The notes under the pieces were generated by a model. It worked only from the letters and a program-made list of their open reading frames with translations. It searched no databases and was not told the DNA's origin. The position numbers and the translations under genes are program-made. From assembly GCF_024323335.1 (NCBI RefSeq), contig NC_066580.1, forward strand, positions 83,809,391 through 83,873,390: 64,000 nt of DNA, given 5' to 3'. Every line of letters begins with the position of its first letter. Position 1 is the stretch's first letter. Positions 1 through 11,828 of this stretch are shown here, in pieces. The DNA is from Lathyrus oleraceus. Taxonomy: Eukaryota; Streptophyta; Magnoliopsida; Fabales; Fabaceae.

Positions 1-2083
1 GGCATATCATGAGATCATTATTAAGGTTTTTACAGAAGAGTGTAGAGTCAACTTTCCCTCTGATAAAATTTTGTTCCAGAAGAAAATTGCTTAAGCGTTC
101 ATACCAAGCTCTGGGAGCTTGTTTAAGTCCATATAAGGATTTCTTAAGTTTAAAAACATGTTCTGGAAAGTTTGAATTTTCAAAACCTGGAGGTTGATTG
201 ACATACACTTCTTCTGAAATATAACCATTAAGAAATGCACTCTTGACATCCATTTGGTATAATTTGATAGAATGACTAATAGCAAAAGATACAAGAAGAC
301 GAATAGATTCTAACCTCGCGACTGGAGCAAAAGTTTCATTATAATCAATACCTTCTTGTTGACTATAACCTTGAGCTACCAGTCGAGCCTTGTTTCTGAC
401 AACTTCTCCTTTCTCGTTCAGTTTGTTTCTGAAAACCCATCTGGTTCCAATGACATGAGTGCCTCTAGGTTTAGGAACGAGATCCCAGACATCATTCTTG
501 GAGAATTGATCTAACTCTTCTTGCATAGCTGCCACCCAATCGTTATCTTGAAGAGCTTCATCACAGGACGTAGGCTCAATCAGAGACACTAGTCCCAGAG
601 GAATATCTTCAGAAGTTCTGAAGGTAGATCTGGTTCTAACAGGTTCATCTTTGTTTCCCAAAATCAAATCTTCAGATACGTTAATACGACTTTTAACTTT
701 CCTTGGAATTTCTGGAGATTTAATTTCTTCAGAGTCTGGTGTGACAGTTGCTTCTGGAGTTTTCTCAGATTCTACAAGAGTGATTTCCAAATCTGCAAAC
801 TTTTCAACTAGCTTTGACTTTTCAAGGTCAAGCTTATCATCAAATCTGACATGAATTGATTCCTCCACAATTTTGGTTTCTGTGTTGTATACTCTATAGC
901 CTTTAGAGTGTTCTGAGTATCCTAACATAATACCTTTCTGTGCTTTGGAATCAAACTTGTTCAGATGTTCTTTAGTATTTAATATAAAACAGATGCATCC
1001 AAAAGGATGAAAATATGAAATGTTGGGTTTTCTTCCCTTACACAGTTCATAGGGAGTCTTTTCCAGAATAGGTCTAATAGAGATTCTATTCTGAATGTAA
1101 CACGCTGTATTTACAGCTTCTGCCCAAAAGTGCTTTGCTACATTAGTTTCATTGATCATGGTTCTGGCCATCTCTTGGAGTGTCCTATTCTTCCTCTCTA
1201 CAACTCCATTTTGTTGTGGAGTTCTAGGGCAGGAGAAATCATGGGATATTCCATTAGAGTCAAATAATTCCTCAAAATCTTTGTTTTCAAATTCTCCACC
1301 ATGATCACTTCTGACTCTAACAATTTTAGAGTCAAATTCTTTTTGCACTTTAGAACAGAAACTGGTGAATACAGAGTGAGACTCACTCTTGTGCTTTAGG
1401 AATTTTACCCATGTCCAGCGGCTGTAGTCATCAACGATTACTAGTCCATACTTCTTTCCATTGACTGATGCTGTTTTCACAGGACCAAATAAGTCAATGT
1501 GAAGAAGCTCCAGAGGCTTAGAGGTAGAAACAACATTTTTCCTTTTAAAAGATGTTTTTGAAAACTTTCCTTTCTGGCAAGCTTCACACAGAGCATCTGA
1601 AGAAAACTTCAGTTTAGGCAGGCCTCTGACTAACTCAAGTTTAGTTAGCTGAGAAAGTTTTCTCATGCTAATGTGGCCTAAGCGTCTATGCCATACCCAT
1701 TGCTCTTCGTGAACTGACATTAAACATTTAACATTTTGATCTTTTAAATCAGAAAGATTTATTTTATAAATGTTGTTTTTCCTCTTGCTTGTGAAAAGGA
1801 CAGAGCCATCGTTCTGACTAATGGCTTTACACGTTTTTTGATTAAAGATTACATCATAACCGTTATCACTTAATTGACTTATGGATAACAAGTTATGCAT
1901 TAATCCTTCTACATAAAGAACATCAGATATAGAGGGAAGAGTACCATTACCAATAGTTCCGGAGCCTCTGATCCTTCCTTTCTGATCTCCTCCGAAGCCT
2001 ACAAATCCAGCGTCTTTAAGTTCCAGGCTTTGGAACATAGACTTTCTTCCCGTCATATGTCGCGAGCATCCAGAGTCCAGGTA
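1..2083 (-). CDS. pol: SIRE-E pol: aspartic protease, integrase and N-terminal reverse transcriptase (partial, runs off left edge)
   Basis: This frame is open from a TAG at 2084-2086 to the window edge, about 694 codons. It starts at the protease motif YLDSGCSRHMTG. Next come the GAG-pre-integrase zinc-binding region (WHRRLGHIS, then CEACQKGK) and the integrase core: D in LLHIDLFGP, D in VRSDHGGEF, and E in QNGVVERKNRT exactly 35 residues after the second D. Then comes the RT start (GTRWVFRNK, ARLVAQGYSQQ, MDVKSAFLNG, LYGLKQAPRAW). The edge falls before the YVDD motif. I saw no internal stop, so this is well preserved for a repeat of this kind. It lies in the +1 frame relative to gag and overlaps it by 68 nt, so it may be expressed by frameshifting. 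A mutation of the usual Trp before YLDSG (TGG to TAG) is an alternative explanation of the upstream stop. Confidence 0.9.
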
Positions 2084-3815
2084 CTATGACTGGTGTCTGA
2101 ACTTTGCTGCATAGGATATCTGCAACATAGATAATCTTATCTTTCGGTACCCAGAATCTCTTGGGTCCTTTTAGATTAGTCTTCCCAGAGTTTCTTATAA
2201 CTTTGGGTCTTCTAGCATTCTTAAATTTTTGTTCTTGTGTGTGTGTGTAATGATATGAAAACGGAGATTTAAGCTGGTTACTGGTAGAGGTTTTATTTTC
2301 CTCAGAATCATACCCAATTCCCCTTTTATTATTCTGACTTACTCCATAAATCATGGATGCCATAATACTCCTATCTATCCCATTCTTCAGAAATTGTTGA
2401 AAGGCTTCTTCATATTTATAAATAATTTCATTTGAAGTTTGTGGTGCTTGAGACAACGTTTCTTCTAATTCTAAGCTTTTTGTTTTAGCTCCATCTCTTT
2501 CTATCGTTAGAGATCTGATAGTATCATCTCGTGCTAGAATTGTTGTCTCAAGTCTACTACATACTTCAGATTTTGCTTTAAGAAGGCCTTTAATGTCTTT
2601 AACTTTTTGTTTTAACTTCTGAAGAGAGGTAAGAGTTTCTGATAAACATGATTCTAAGTCAGATCTAGAAAGTTCAGAAAATACCTCTTCAGATTCTTCA
2701 TCTGAGCTGCTGGATGTGGTAGCCATAAGAGCTACGTTGGCCTGTTCATCAGAGTCAGATTCTGATGATTCGGATTCACTATCGTCCCAGGTGGCCATTA
2801 ATCCCTTCTTTGTTCTGAAGGTATTTTTCTTGAAGCTTTCTTTCTTGGAGTTATCTTTCTTCAGCTTGGGGCATTCATTTCTGTAATGAACTGTTTCTTT
2901 ACATTCAAAACAGGTAATATCTTTGTTAGGTTTACCTTTTGAAGTTGACTCTGATCGATCCCCTCTGGGTCTTGATCTTCTGAAGTTGTTGTTGTTCCTC
3001 TTTTTCCAGAGTTGCTTAACTCTTCTAGTTAGTAGGGACAATTCTTCTTCATCATCAGAGTCTTCAGGTTCAGAGTCATCAGTGTCTGCAGTTTCTGCTT
3101 GAAGGGCTTTGGTTCTGTCTGACTTCCGTCTTTCAGGTCTGGACTTCAGCGCCACTGACTTGTTCCTTTTCTGAGGCTCATCCTCCTCTAGTTCTATCTC
3201 ATGGCTTCTGAGAGAACTAACAAGTTCTTCAAGGCTGATATTGTTCAGATCCTTTGATAACTTCAGAGCAGTAACCATTGGTCTCCATTTCTTTGGCAGA
3301 CTTCTGACAATCTTCTTAACATGATCTGCAGTCGTGTATCCTTTGTCTAGCACTTTAAGACCTGCAATAAGAGTTTGGAATCTGGAAAACATAGCTTCTA
3401 TAGCTTCGTCATCTTCCATCTTGAAGGCTTCATATTTCTGGATCAGCGCCAGAGCCTTCGTCTCCTTGACTTGGGAGTTTCCTTCATGGGTCATCTTCAG
3501 AGAGTCAAGTATATCTTTAGCCGTCTCTCTGTTGGTGATCTTTTCGTATTCGTTGTATGATATAGCATTTAGAAGTATTGTTCTGGCCTTGTGGTGATTC
3601 TTGAAAATCCGCTTCTGATCTTCTGTCATTTTATTTCTGGAAACTTCAGCTCCATTTAAGACTGGAGGAGTATATCCATCTGTGACAATGTCCCAGAGGT
3701 CAGCATCATAACCCAGAAAGAAACTTTCGATTCTGTCTTTCCAGTAATCAAACTTTTCTCCATCAAAAACAGGAGGTTTAGCATTGTAAGAATCTCTTTC
3801 ATTTGAGTGAGCCAT
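2016..3815 (-). CDS. gag: SIRE-E Gag polyprotein (copia type)
   Basis: An intact frame of about 599 codons that should encode the capsid/nucleocapsid precursor of virus-like particles. The N-terminal 250 residues match the plant copia UBN2-type gag (PPVFDGEKFDYWKDRIESF, KEYE-like helices, SLPKKWRPMVTALK). An acidic linker follows, then a CCHC zinc knuckle of spacing C-X2-C-X4-H-X4-C (CFECKETVHYRNEC) around residue 305, in which the usual Gly before His is Val. Downstream is a Ser/Asp/Glu-rich stretch and a likely coiled coil (ESCLSETLTSLQKLKQKV onward). I chose the ATG at 3815 (MAHSNERDSYN), the usual start of this family; an in-frame ATG lies 15 nt upstream at 3830. The C-terminus (VPGLWMLATYDGKKVYVPK) is read in a different frame over the start of the protease. 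Confidence 0.9.
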   Translation of the reverse strand: MAHSNERDSYNAKPPVFDGEKFDYWKDRIESFFLGYDADLWDIVTDGYTPPVLNGAEVSRNKMTEDQKRIFKNHHKARTILLNAISYNEYEKITNRETAKDILDSLKMTHEGNSQVKETKALALIQKYEAFKMEDDEAIEAMFSRFQTLIAGLKVLDKGYTTADHVKKIVRSLPKKWRPMVTALKLSKDLNNISLEELVSSLRSHEIELEEDEPQKRNKSVALKSRPERRKSDRTKALQAETADTDDSEPEDSDDEEELSLLTRRVKQLWKKRNNNNFRRSRPRGDRSESTSKGKPNKDITCFECKETVHYRNECPKLKKDNSKKESFKKNTFRTKKGLMATWDDSESESSESDSDEQANVALMATTSSSSDEESEEVFSELSRSDLESCLSETLTSLQKLKQKVKDIKGLLKAKSEVCSRLETTILARDDTIRSLTIERDGAKTKSLELEETLSQAPQTSNEIIYKYEEAFQQFLKNGIDRSIMASMIYGVSQNNKRGIGYDSEENKTSTSNQLKSPFSYHYTHTQEQKFKNARRPKVIRNSGKTNLKGPKRFWVPKDKIIYVADILCSKVQTPVIVPGLWMLATYDGKKVYVPKPGT

Positions 3816-3884
3816 TTGTTTTTCTCGCACTGGATCTCTCTACACGGTTAAGTGTTTGATTTGAAAATCAATAACAGAGCCGGA

Positions 3885-3897
3885 GCTCTGATACCAA
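3885..3897 (-). other. SIRE-E primer-binding site (initiator tRNA-Met)
   Basis: Read on the minus strand this is TTGGTATCAGAGC, complementary to the 3' end of plant initiator tRNA-Met, the standard primer of copia elements. It lies one base from the LTR end (CA at 3900-3899 on the minus strand), which fixes the inner LTR boundary and the direction of the element. Confidence 0.95.
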
Positions 3898-3898
3898 T

Positions 3899-4954
3899 TG
3901 AAGGTGAGAAAAACAAGAAAGGGGGGGTTTGAATTGTTTGAAAAATAAGCGCTTTTCCAAAATGAAAATCACACAATGATTTTATACTGGTTCGCTTATA
4001 ACACAAAGCTACTCCAGTCCACCCGGCCAAGGTGATTTCGCCTTCAACAAGGACTTAATCCACTAATCTTGAAAGATTACAAACAACACCTAAGAGAGAA
4101 GAAAATCTCTTAGTCTTCTCAAGTCTACAGACTACACAAAGTCACTTGAGGAAATCAAACAAATAAAGTATACAAGATATGTAATCTAGAGTGCTTCTAA
4201 GAAAGCAAGTATTACAAACTTAAGAACAGATTTTTCACTTAATAAGCAAAAGCTTAGTGAAATTCTTTGAGAGCAAAGATGATTTTCTTGAGCGTGAAAT
4301 AATTCAGTATAGTTTTGGCTAGTTTATTTCTCGTTACTGAATGTTGATTGCATCTCTATTTATATATGAGTTGGAGTAGAGTTGAATCTGGTGGATATTA
4401 AACTGAGTTTACTCCATCACTTAAATAGCTTCTGCAGTTTAACTTTTCATCTTTGAAGTGACTACTTACCACAAGTAGTATCTTCTCTCTTGGAAGTGGA
4501 GATTAACGTCTCTTTCTCTGTTTAGGAAATCTATTTGAAAATCTTTACTTGTCTTCAACGTTACTCTTTCATGATTAGCAAATCCATAATCAGAGTATTT
4601 GTGTAACTGGAGAAACTAGGAATCTTGCTTCTGATGTTGATCTAAATAGATTCTTCAGAGGGCGTTGTTCAGAGTCAGAGCTTCTAGACTTTACTTCATG
4701 TTCAGATGCTTCTGATACTTTGTAGTTTTGTCCAGAGTCAGACTTTCTTGAACGAGATTCCACTTCAGATGCTTCTGATACTAGAGAATTTGTATCTGAT
4801 CTTGTTGTGCATCTGATGACATCATCAGATTTATTACTTCTTTCTTTAGAACCCTGCACACTTAGAAACTTTTCGTTAGGGTGCCATTTTTGGTTTCATC
4901 CTTTGTTATCATCAAAATCAAGGAATCTGTTGTAGAACAATTTTTGTTCTTACA
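3899..4954 (-). repeat. SIRE-E 5' LTR (about 1056 bp)
   Basis: On the minus strand the LTR starts TGTAAGAACAAAAATTG at 4954 and ends CACCTTCA at 3899, beside the PBS. The start is placed where similarity to the Tat-D protease frame stops (compare the intact relative at 59500-59600). The partner LTR is outside the window, so the outer boundary rests on the TG start and on the break in Tat-D. It holds runs of a TCAGA/TCTGA-type motif (for example around 4630-4830). Confidence 0.88.
4357..4367 (-). promoter_or_regulatory. SIRE-E LTR TATA box
   Basis: The minus strand reads TATATATAAATAGAG here. It is the only strong TATA-like sequence I see in the LTR, and it lies about 590 bp downstream of the LTR start, leaving about 430 bp for R and U5. 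Transcription would start near 4330 and proceed leftward. Confidence 0.6.
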
Positions 4955-6062
4955 CTTGGAACTGAGTTCCAACCTCCTCCTCAGCTTCAGCATACGTGAA
5001 AGATGACAGATGGCTAACCAAAAGCGCTTTCTCTCCACCTACAATGACAAGCTTGCCATTCTTCACAAATTTCAATTTCTGGTACAGAGTAGATGTTACA
5101 GCTCCAGCCTCATGGATCCATGGTCTTCCCAACAAGCAGCTATAGGCCGGGTGGGTATCCATTACTTAAAAAGTAATTTGAAAATCACTCGGACCTATCT
5201 TCACTTGAAGGTCCACTTCTCCTATAACAGTCTTGCGAGAACCGTCAAATGCTTTGACGATTACACCATTGTACCTCATAGGGGCGCCTTGGTAGGATAA
5301 TCTGGACAAAGTTGATTTGGGGAGTACATTCAAAGAAGAACCAGTATCAACCAACATATTTGACAGTGCATCCTCCTTGCAATTCATCGATATATGTAGT
5401 GCCAAATTGTGATTTCTGCCTTCCTCGGGAAGTTCTTCATCACAAAAACTCAAGTTGTTGCAGGAAGTAATGTTAGCCACAATATGGTCAAACTGATCCA
5501 CGGTCACATCATGCTCAACGTAGGCTTGCTCCAACACTCTTTGCAATGCTTCTATGTGCGTTTTAGAATTCATTAGCAGAGACAACACTGAAATCATCGA
5601 AGGAGTTTGGAGCAACTGCTCCACCATATTAAATTCACTTTTCTTGATTAATCGTAGTACCTCATCATCATCATTAGGCTTCAATTTGCTAGATTCACCA
5701 GACTGACACATTGGAGCACTAACTGGGTTTACTGCAGGTACATCAACCTTCTTACCAACTGAAACATCCGCAATCACTTCTTTCGAAAAGATTGGACCAA
5801 ATACTCGACCACTACGGGTCACCTTCATAATATCTGCAATATTTACAACAGAATTGGTCGTGGGAAACAGAACCTCTTGACCATTCTCCATCATGGTAGC
5901 ATTATACTGATACGGAACAGCTCTATCGGATGCATACGGGACGGGGCCCGCTAACCGTATCACTAACGATGATACCAATTTGTTGACGATGTTGTTACTG
6001 CTACTGTCAAACTGAATTACTACCCGCTCAGTGTTCTTGAACATTAGATTGATCACATTCAC
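4955..6062 (-). pseudogene. Tat-D protease region (disrupted by the copia insertion)
   Basis: Frame 6062-5166 encodes the end of Gag and the retropepsin domain with the catalytic motif LVDTGSSLNVLPKSTL. It continues after a frame change near 5164 as DTHPAYSCLLGRPWIHEAGA. The frame then breaks at 4955, where SIRE-E has inserted just after EEEVGTQFQ; in Ogre-C the equivalent position continues for about 100 more residues. So the protease core is present, but the C-terminal glycine-rich extension and all of pol are separated from it. The frame change at 5164 looks like a simple indel (the sequence reads through a TAA-containing stretch). Confidence 0.82.
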
Positions 6063-6263
6063 ATCATCTATATCATTAGACTGTTAAATATGTATTACAT
6101 TCTCATCCATCAACTTATGGATATCCCTCTTGACGATCAAACACCCACGAGGGTTTACACTGCAAATTGCACAACCATCATGGTCGTGCTCACAATCACT
6201 GATGATACACAGGGTCCTATACATCTCCACCAAGGACCGACAAATATGTCACACATCGAAGAC

Positions 6264-7869
6264 TCAAAAATTTCCTGGACAACCATCTACCATATTGACA
6301 GAGGAATTACCATGAGAGGGAAACAAATTGGGTTTCACATTCAGCGCACGGTCCTCAAAGGACACCATCCCACTCTTCACTAGTTTCTGGATCTCATACT
6401 TCAACGGGTAACGATTCTCGATATCATGGCTGGAAGCTCCTTGATGAAAGGCACAACAGAGCTCGGGCTTATACCACCATGGAAGTGGTTCTGGAATTTG
6501 AGGCAAATTTCTTGGATGGAGTAGGTTCTTGAGAACCAAAGACGGGTAGACTTCGGTATATGACATCGGAATAGGGTCAAAAGAGGCCTTCTTCCTCTAG
6601 AAATTTTGTTGTTGTTGATTATTGTTGTTGTTGTTGTAGTTGTTGGTTCTTTGTTGCATTGTAGTTGACGTTGTTGATGAACTAGCATTGATTGACTGTT
6701 TGAAAACACTGGGATAACTGATGAGAATTGGTGATGATGCTGACGTGTTTCCGGACTTCCTTTGACATGAGGCCTCCTCTGCCTCCCTATTAATACTGCA
6801 TTGGTTTCCCCTTCCTTCTTTTTGGCAAAACTACTTCCATATTTCTTGCTTAATGACACCTCTTCTTTAGACAAACGTCCCTCTCAGACTCCTTCCTCTA
6901 ACCTCATCCCCATGTTTACCATCTCGGTGAAGTCACTGGGGGCACTGGCAATCATTCTTTCGTAATAAAATGAACTCAGGGTCTTTAGGAAAATCCTGGT
7001 CATCTCCTTATCTTCCAACGTAGGATTAATCTGAGCAGTAAGCTCTCTCCACCTTTGGGCGTACTCTATGAATGTCTCTTTGTCCTTTTGAGACATAGAC
7101 CTCAGTTGGTCTCTATCTAGCGCCATGTCCACATTGTACTTACACTGCTTCACAAAGGCTTCACCTAAATCATTAAACGTGTGGATACTTGCACTGTCTA
7201 GCCCATGTACCATCTCAAAGTAGCACCAGTCAGACTGTCTTGAAAGTAGTGGATCAATAACTAATCGTTATCAGTTTGAGTTGACATTTTCCTGGCATAC
7301 ATAACAAGGTGGCTAAGTGGATAAGTATTTCCCTTATACTTTTCAAAGTCAGGGATTTTGAACTTCATTGGGATCTTGATGTTTGGTACCAAGCAGAACT
7401 CAGAAACACTCTTACCAAACAAATCTTTTCCTCTTAATGTTTTCAATTCCTTGCGCAACTCAAGGAACTGATCCTTCATTTCATCCATCTTCTCATAAAC
7501 ATATGGAACCTCAAACGGTTCAGAATGATAGATGGTGTCCTCAACACGAGGCAAGGTATGAACAGTTGGAGGCGGCATAGACATGATCGGGCTAGATGTC
7601 GGCATAGAAGCAAATGTGGGTGCAAACCCTTCACGCATAAAATTCGGTGGCATCCCCCATGGGAATCCAACAGGCATAGTTGGGCCGGACTGAGTAGCAG
7701 CAACAGGGACAGTTAAGGTAGAAATCTCTGAGGGGACAGTCCTCTAAGGAGGAGGAGTTGCGGTAGTTGGAGAAGACTGATCCTGGGCATCTAGAACAGA
7801 CTCCATCATAGCAGTTAGGCGAGCAATCTCATCCGTCAGTTCTCGGTTCTCTTGCTCTAAGTGCTCCAT
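6264..7869 (-). pseudogene. Tat-D gag pseudogene
   Basis: The start is the ATG at 7869 (MEHLEQENREL), matching Ogre-C (MDHLEQENQEL) and preceded by the same RAN-type codons. Pieces in order: a Pro/Met-rich stretch (PVGFPWGMPPNF, 7261-7677), the gag core (FEKYKG, then HGLDSASIHTFNDLGEAFVKQ and KETFIEYAQRWREL, 6884-7213), a low-complexity CAA/Gln-Asn stretch (6590-6660), and the CX2HX5HX4C knuckle (CAFHQGASSHDIENRYPL, with the last Cys lost). Breaks: a stop near 7740, TAG at about 7261, a one-base loss near 7214, TGA near 6883 and further frame changes at 6600 and 6260. It cannot make Gag. Confidence 0.82.
6590..6665 (-). repeat. CAA/GTT trinucleotide low-complexity stretch in Tat-D gag
   Basis: Imperfect (GTT)n on the plus strand, giving poly-Gln/Asn codons in the old gag frame. 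The same position in Ogre-C (61240-61320) is also Gln-rich, so the repeat is ancestral and length-variable. Confidence 0.7.
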
Positions 7870-7884
7870 GATTCTCGGTTGATT

Positions 7885-7889
7885 GGCGC
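7885..7889. other. Predicted target-site duplication of Ogre-C (GGCGC), one copy visible
   Basis: Five bases just outside the 3' LTR. The matching copy would lie right of the window beside the 5' LTR, so this is a prediction only. Confidence 0.45.
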
Positions 7890-8916
7890 TGTAGCGGTGT
7901 ATTCGTCACCATCGGAAATATTAATTAGATCCGAGGTAAATCATACAAGATAGAGTCGCCACCGCACTTCTATTTATCCAAAGGAATGGCTAGAAAGCGA
8001 ACAAAAGCCTAAGAAGTTTTGCAAAGAAAACTAATAAAAGGTCAGAGATCTGGGTAAGGGGGTAATTATGTTGTGGGAAGGTGTTAGGCACCCACAACAT
8101 CCTAGGTACTCCTAGGGAACCTCTTTTCACAACTGTTGTATCAGGTTATTTCTCTATGAAATATTTTTGTGCAAACATTGATTGAAGAGATGAGAGAAGA
8201 ATGTACAAATTAGTTATTTTTGTGTTTGAATGGATGAACCCATTGCCTACGTACCTTTTCATGAAAGATAAGGATCAAAACGCCGTAGTTCGGCTAAAAG
8301 ATTTCCAAAAAAAGTGAGTGGATTGCTTTTAAACAAAAGCCCTAAGGTCTTTCATTATCAAAGGGAGAACACTCGACCTGAGTCAACAATCCACCATGTG
8401 AGAATAGCTTCGACATACTAGAGGGGTTAACCCTGTTATCAGTATGGAAGACTTACGATTCGATCACTAAGGATGAGGTGAGATTTACATCAACCGCTAA
8501 GATAATTCAGATCTATGGCTAATGCATGAAAACTTGATTAAGAAGTGGACAAGGGCCACAAAAGCAATTGAGTGAGTGAAATTAACCAATTAGAAGTATT
8601 CACAAAAACAAGTCAAAGTTGACATTAGAGTTCATTTACAAGATGAGTGTTTATGAAAGTGAAGTTTGAAAATCAAAGGCTTAAGGCCTAGGTTTCTAGT
8701 TTTGAAAACAGGTGAAAATGTTTGCACAAAAGTTTTCTGGTTTGGGTTAAAATGCAAGTGGAGGTTGTAAGGAAACAAAAGGTGGGGATGAGGAGCAAAA
8801 ATTCATTAGGAGTTCCTCTCTTGAGATCATATGTAGATGATCCAAGTAAGTACCATCCTTTGGAATAGGCAACAAAAAGCAATAAGCAAATAAGCAAGTT
8901 CACAGGAGCAATAAAA

Positions 8917-9232
8917 CTGGAAGTGGAGTGCCAATAAATGGTCTTACATCCAACTCCGAAAACAAATGGGAAACGGAGTGCCAATAAATGGTCTTACGTC
9001 CAACTCCACAAAGCAACATGGGAAACAGATAGCCAATCAATGGTCTTACATCTAACTCCACAGAACAAAACAGATAGGAAACAGATAGCCAATCAATGGT
9101 CTTACACCTGACTCCACAAAACAAAAAAGGAAAGGAAATGGAGTGCCAATCAATGGTCTTATATCCAGCTCCCCAAAAGGAACAGGAAACAGATAGCCAA
9201 TCAATGGTCTTACATCTGACTCCTCAAAAGAA
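8917..9232. repeat. Six imperfect 50-57 bp tandem repeats inside the Ogre-C LTR
   Basis: The core GCCAAT(A/C)AATGGTCTTA recurs with starts near 8930, 8980, 9032, 9088, 9145 and 9196. Two unit types alternate, one with GGAGTGCCAAT and one with CAGATAGCCAAT. They lie in the U5-side half of the LTR, downstream of the predicted transcription start. Confidence 0.88.
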
Positions 9233-11828
9233 AACACATAACAAATGCAAAACAAACATATGAATGATGCACAAATAAGCAAACAAGCAATCAGTTATCA
9301 CACACTATACACAACCAAGAGGCTCATACAAGGATGGGCTTTAGTCAAGGGGTCATATCAACCTCGACAAACAAGCCGGTACTGTTATGGGTGGTGAGGC
9401 TCTTAACCACTGACATTGACCGTCAGGGTGAGCAGATGAAATGGGAGATGAGGGTTAGACCTCATAGCTCTTAACCCTGGCCGGGGTGAGCTTGAATCAA
9501 AGAAGGTGTGGGAGTCTAGAATGAGGAACTCTATTCCACATGAATGACTCTATATACAATGATTTTGGGTGTTTATTCAAATGCATCAGCACGTAGTGCG
9601 AGCAATATGAAAGACTCAACTGAATAGCAGGGGATCGATTGCAAATCCCTTCTATCTGCCAATTGCCTCTTCACTTAGGAGGACTTGAAGTACATGGCAC
9701 AAATATAAACAATCACAGACATTGCCTCTTAAGGAGGACTTCAGCCAAATGCCTGCCAAACAGAAACGACAGGGCTTCCAGACTACATGGAGTTAGAGAA
9801 ATTACCTAAGTGGTATGCCAACCACAAGCAAAGCAAAGCTCAAATGATGAGCTAAAGCGGCTAAAGTACCTGTACAAAAGGCTAGTCAATTAGTAACCCA
9901 GACAGATAAACAGAAAACAGACTAAACCAATCAACAGTGTTACACCAAGCAAAGTACAAAGTGCAAGCAACTCAAATTGTTTCATCATTCAAATGACCTA
10001 CAAAACAGCAAGGTTAGTTAATCAAGGTAACTTGCATCTCAAGTAATGAGATCACATCAATCATTAGAGCTAATTGCTTGAACCTGAAAGGCAAAACTCA
10101 AATTTTGAGTACAAACCCCTAGGGCAAAGCCTAGGGTCAAAGGTAAAGCAAAAAGTCAAAACAGCAACCAATATTCAACATAAAGCTCATTTAAACAAGT
10201 AAGAACATGTCCTAAAAAGGACTAAGTCTAAATCATTAAGCAAAGTCATCACATGAGCAAGCTATGACAAAGACAATTTCAAAGTACATAATTGGTCATC
10301 AAGAATGAAAATTCCATATTAAAACAGAAATGAATCAAACAATCCTGGAAATGTTTATGTGAACACAACCTGTCAAACACAATCCTCATGCCAAAAATTA
10401 GAATCGACAGAGCTCAATTGACCTAGAAATAAAAATGCACAAGTATGACATCAAATTGTGTGACACACATTGTCACACCATACAATCATGTGTCTAAAAC
10501 AGAGATGAAAAATGATAAAAATTCACAACCAAGCCTCAAAAGTCATGCAACATGTTGTGAATCATCATACCAAATTTCAAATTAATTAGCCAATGTATGA
10601 GCATTTCACAATAGAATGAATGAAGCATGTCGCATTTGCATATATGTTCAAAGGATCAATCACATTTAAAATTCCAGAAATGATAAAATCAGAAAATCAC
10701 ATCATAAAATAATAGACACTTCAAGGAATATGTGAGAAAAATTTTGGAATTATTTGGAATCATTTTCAATTTATTATGATTTTTTGAAGTTGGAAGAAAA
10801 TAATGAAATAAAATGGAGAAAACACATGATAAAATGGAAGGAAAGGATAAATGGTTTGAGTAATTTGAAAAACGCTGGAGGCTGGAATCGAACCGTGTGT
10901 GAAAAAAAATGGAAATGCGCTGAAGAAATAAATGTACAAAACCACACAGCCAGGAATCGAACCGTGTGTAGCGTTCACAAGGATCAAAACGCAACGTTTA
11001 AATAAATGATGTGGCGCCACAGTCAGCATAGTCAAACGCCATGCGAGCGAGTCAAAGGAATACAGACCAATGGTTTGGACATGTAGGCGTAGGCGTGGCA
11101 GCATGTGTGGACAAAAACCCTAGCCAGCTCAATCTGTTACAGACGGCGGCGCATGCGGTGGTTTCCACCGTCTTCTTCGTGAAGACGGTGGCGCTACAGT
11201 AGCCACGCTCAAATTTTTTACCAGAACAAGGCAATATATACATTGTTCGAAAACTTATCACATGAGGAACACGGATCGAGTAATAATCTGGCCTAAAACT
11301 CAATGAATAAAGAGAATCGAACCAAAAAATTTTTGCACACAAACTTTCAACTCAGCATAACTCAGTCAATTCTCAACCATTTTTCATGAATTTTATATTA
11401 GCGTGCTCAGCATTCAAAGCTCTACAAGTCTATGCACATAAAAAGGAGAATTAAGAGGTTCAAATTTCACACCTCTTGAAGAGCAGAACAATGAAACAGT
11501 GGATTTGAGGCCTTGCAAGTATGTAGATCCAATCCTGAGATGATATTATGAAGCTTTGTGCGTGAATTGAAGCTTGGAATGGCTTGGATCTAGCTCAGAT
11601 TTCAACTTCCATCTTCATGTTCTTGAGCTTGCACAGCTTGATTCTGGCTCGAATTCTTCAATCAAGAGCTTGATCTGCACTTAATGATGATCAGAGAACA
11701 AGAATATCCAATAAAATCCAGATGCTATGTGGAAAAATTTCAAGTTTCAATTGAGAGAAAAATTTGGAGGGAAGAGAAATTTTGGATCTAGAATGTTCAA
11801 AAAACTGTGAAATTCTGTTATGATTTGG

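Larger units (their letters stand above)
1..4954 (-). mobile_element. SIRE-E: Ty1/copia (SIRE/Maximus-like) LTR retrotransposon, left part outside window
   Basis: On the minus strand the order is 5' LTR (4954 to 3899), initiator-Met primer-binding site, gag, protease, integrase and reverse transcriptase. INT before RT is the Ty1/copia order. A long gag with a coiled coil and a CCHC knuckle, plus an LTR that begins with a TTGATTTTGATGATAACA block, fits the SIRE/Maximus lineage. The element runs off the left edge inside RT, so RNase H and the 3' LTR are not visible. It sits inside the protease reading frame of Tat-D: Tat-D coding sequence resumes at 4955. The outer 5 bases, cttgg (4955-4959), should recur beyond the missing 3' LTR. 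Confidence 0.93.
4955..7889 (-). mobile_element. Tat-D: decayed Ty3/gypsy (Tat/Ogre lineage) gag-pro fragment
   Basis: The oldest layer of the stack that is visible here. It encodes Gag and aspartic protease closely related to those of Ogre-C (60-80% identical by eye in the protease part). It is cut on the right at 7889/7890 by the 3' LTR of Ogre-C, a few codons upstream of its gag start, and on the left at 4954/4955 by SIRE-E. Its pol must lie left of the window and its ORF1/5' LTR to the right of Ogre-C. Confidence 0.85.

Noticed and set aside
8688..9282. Three overlapping minus-strand ORFs of 74-98 codons
   Set aside because: They read through the 50-57 bp tandem repeats of the Ogre-C LTR, and the repeated peptide (KTIYWHS, RPLIGYLFP) only reflects the DNA repeat.
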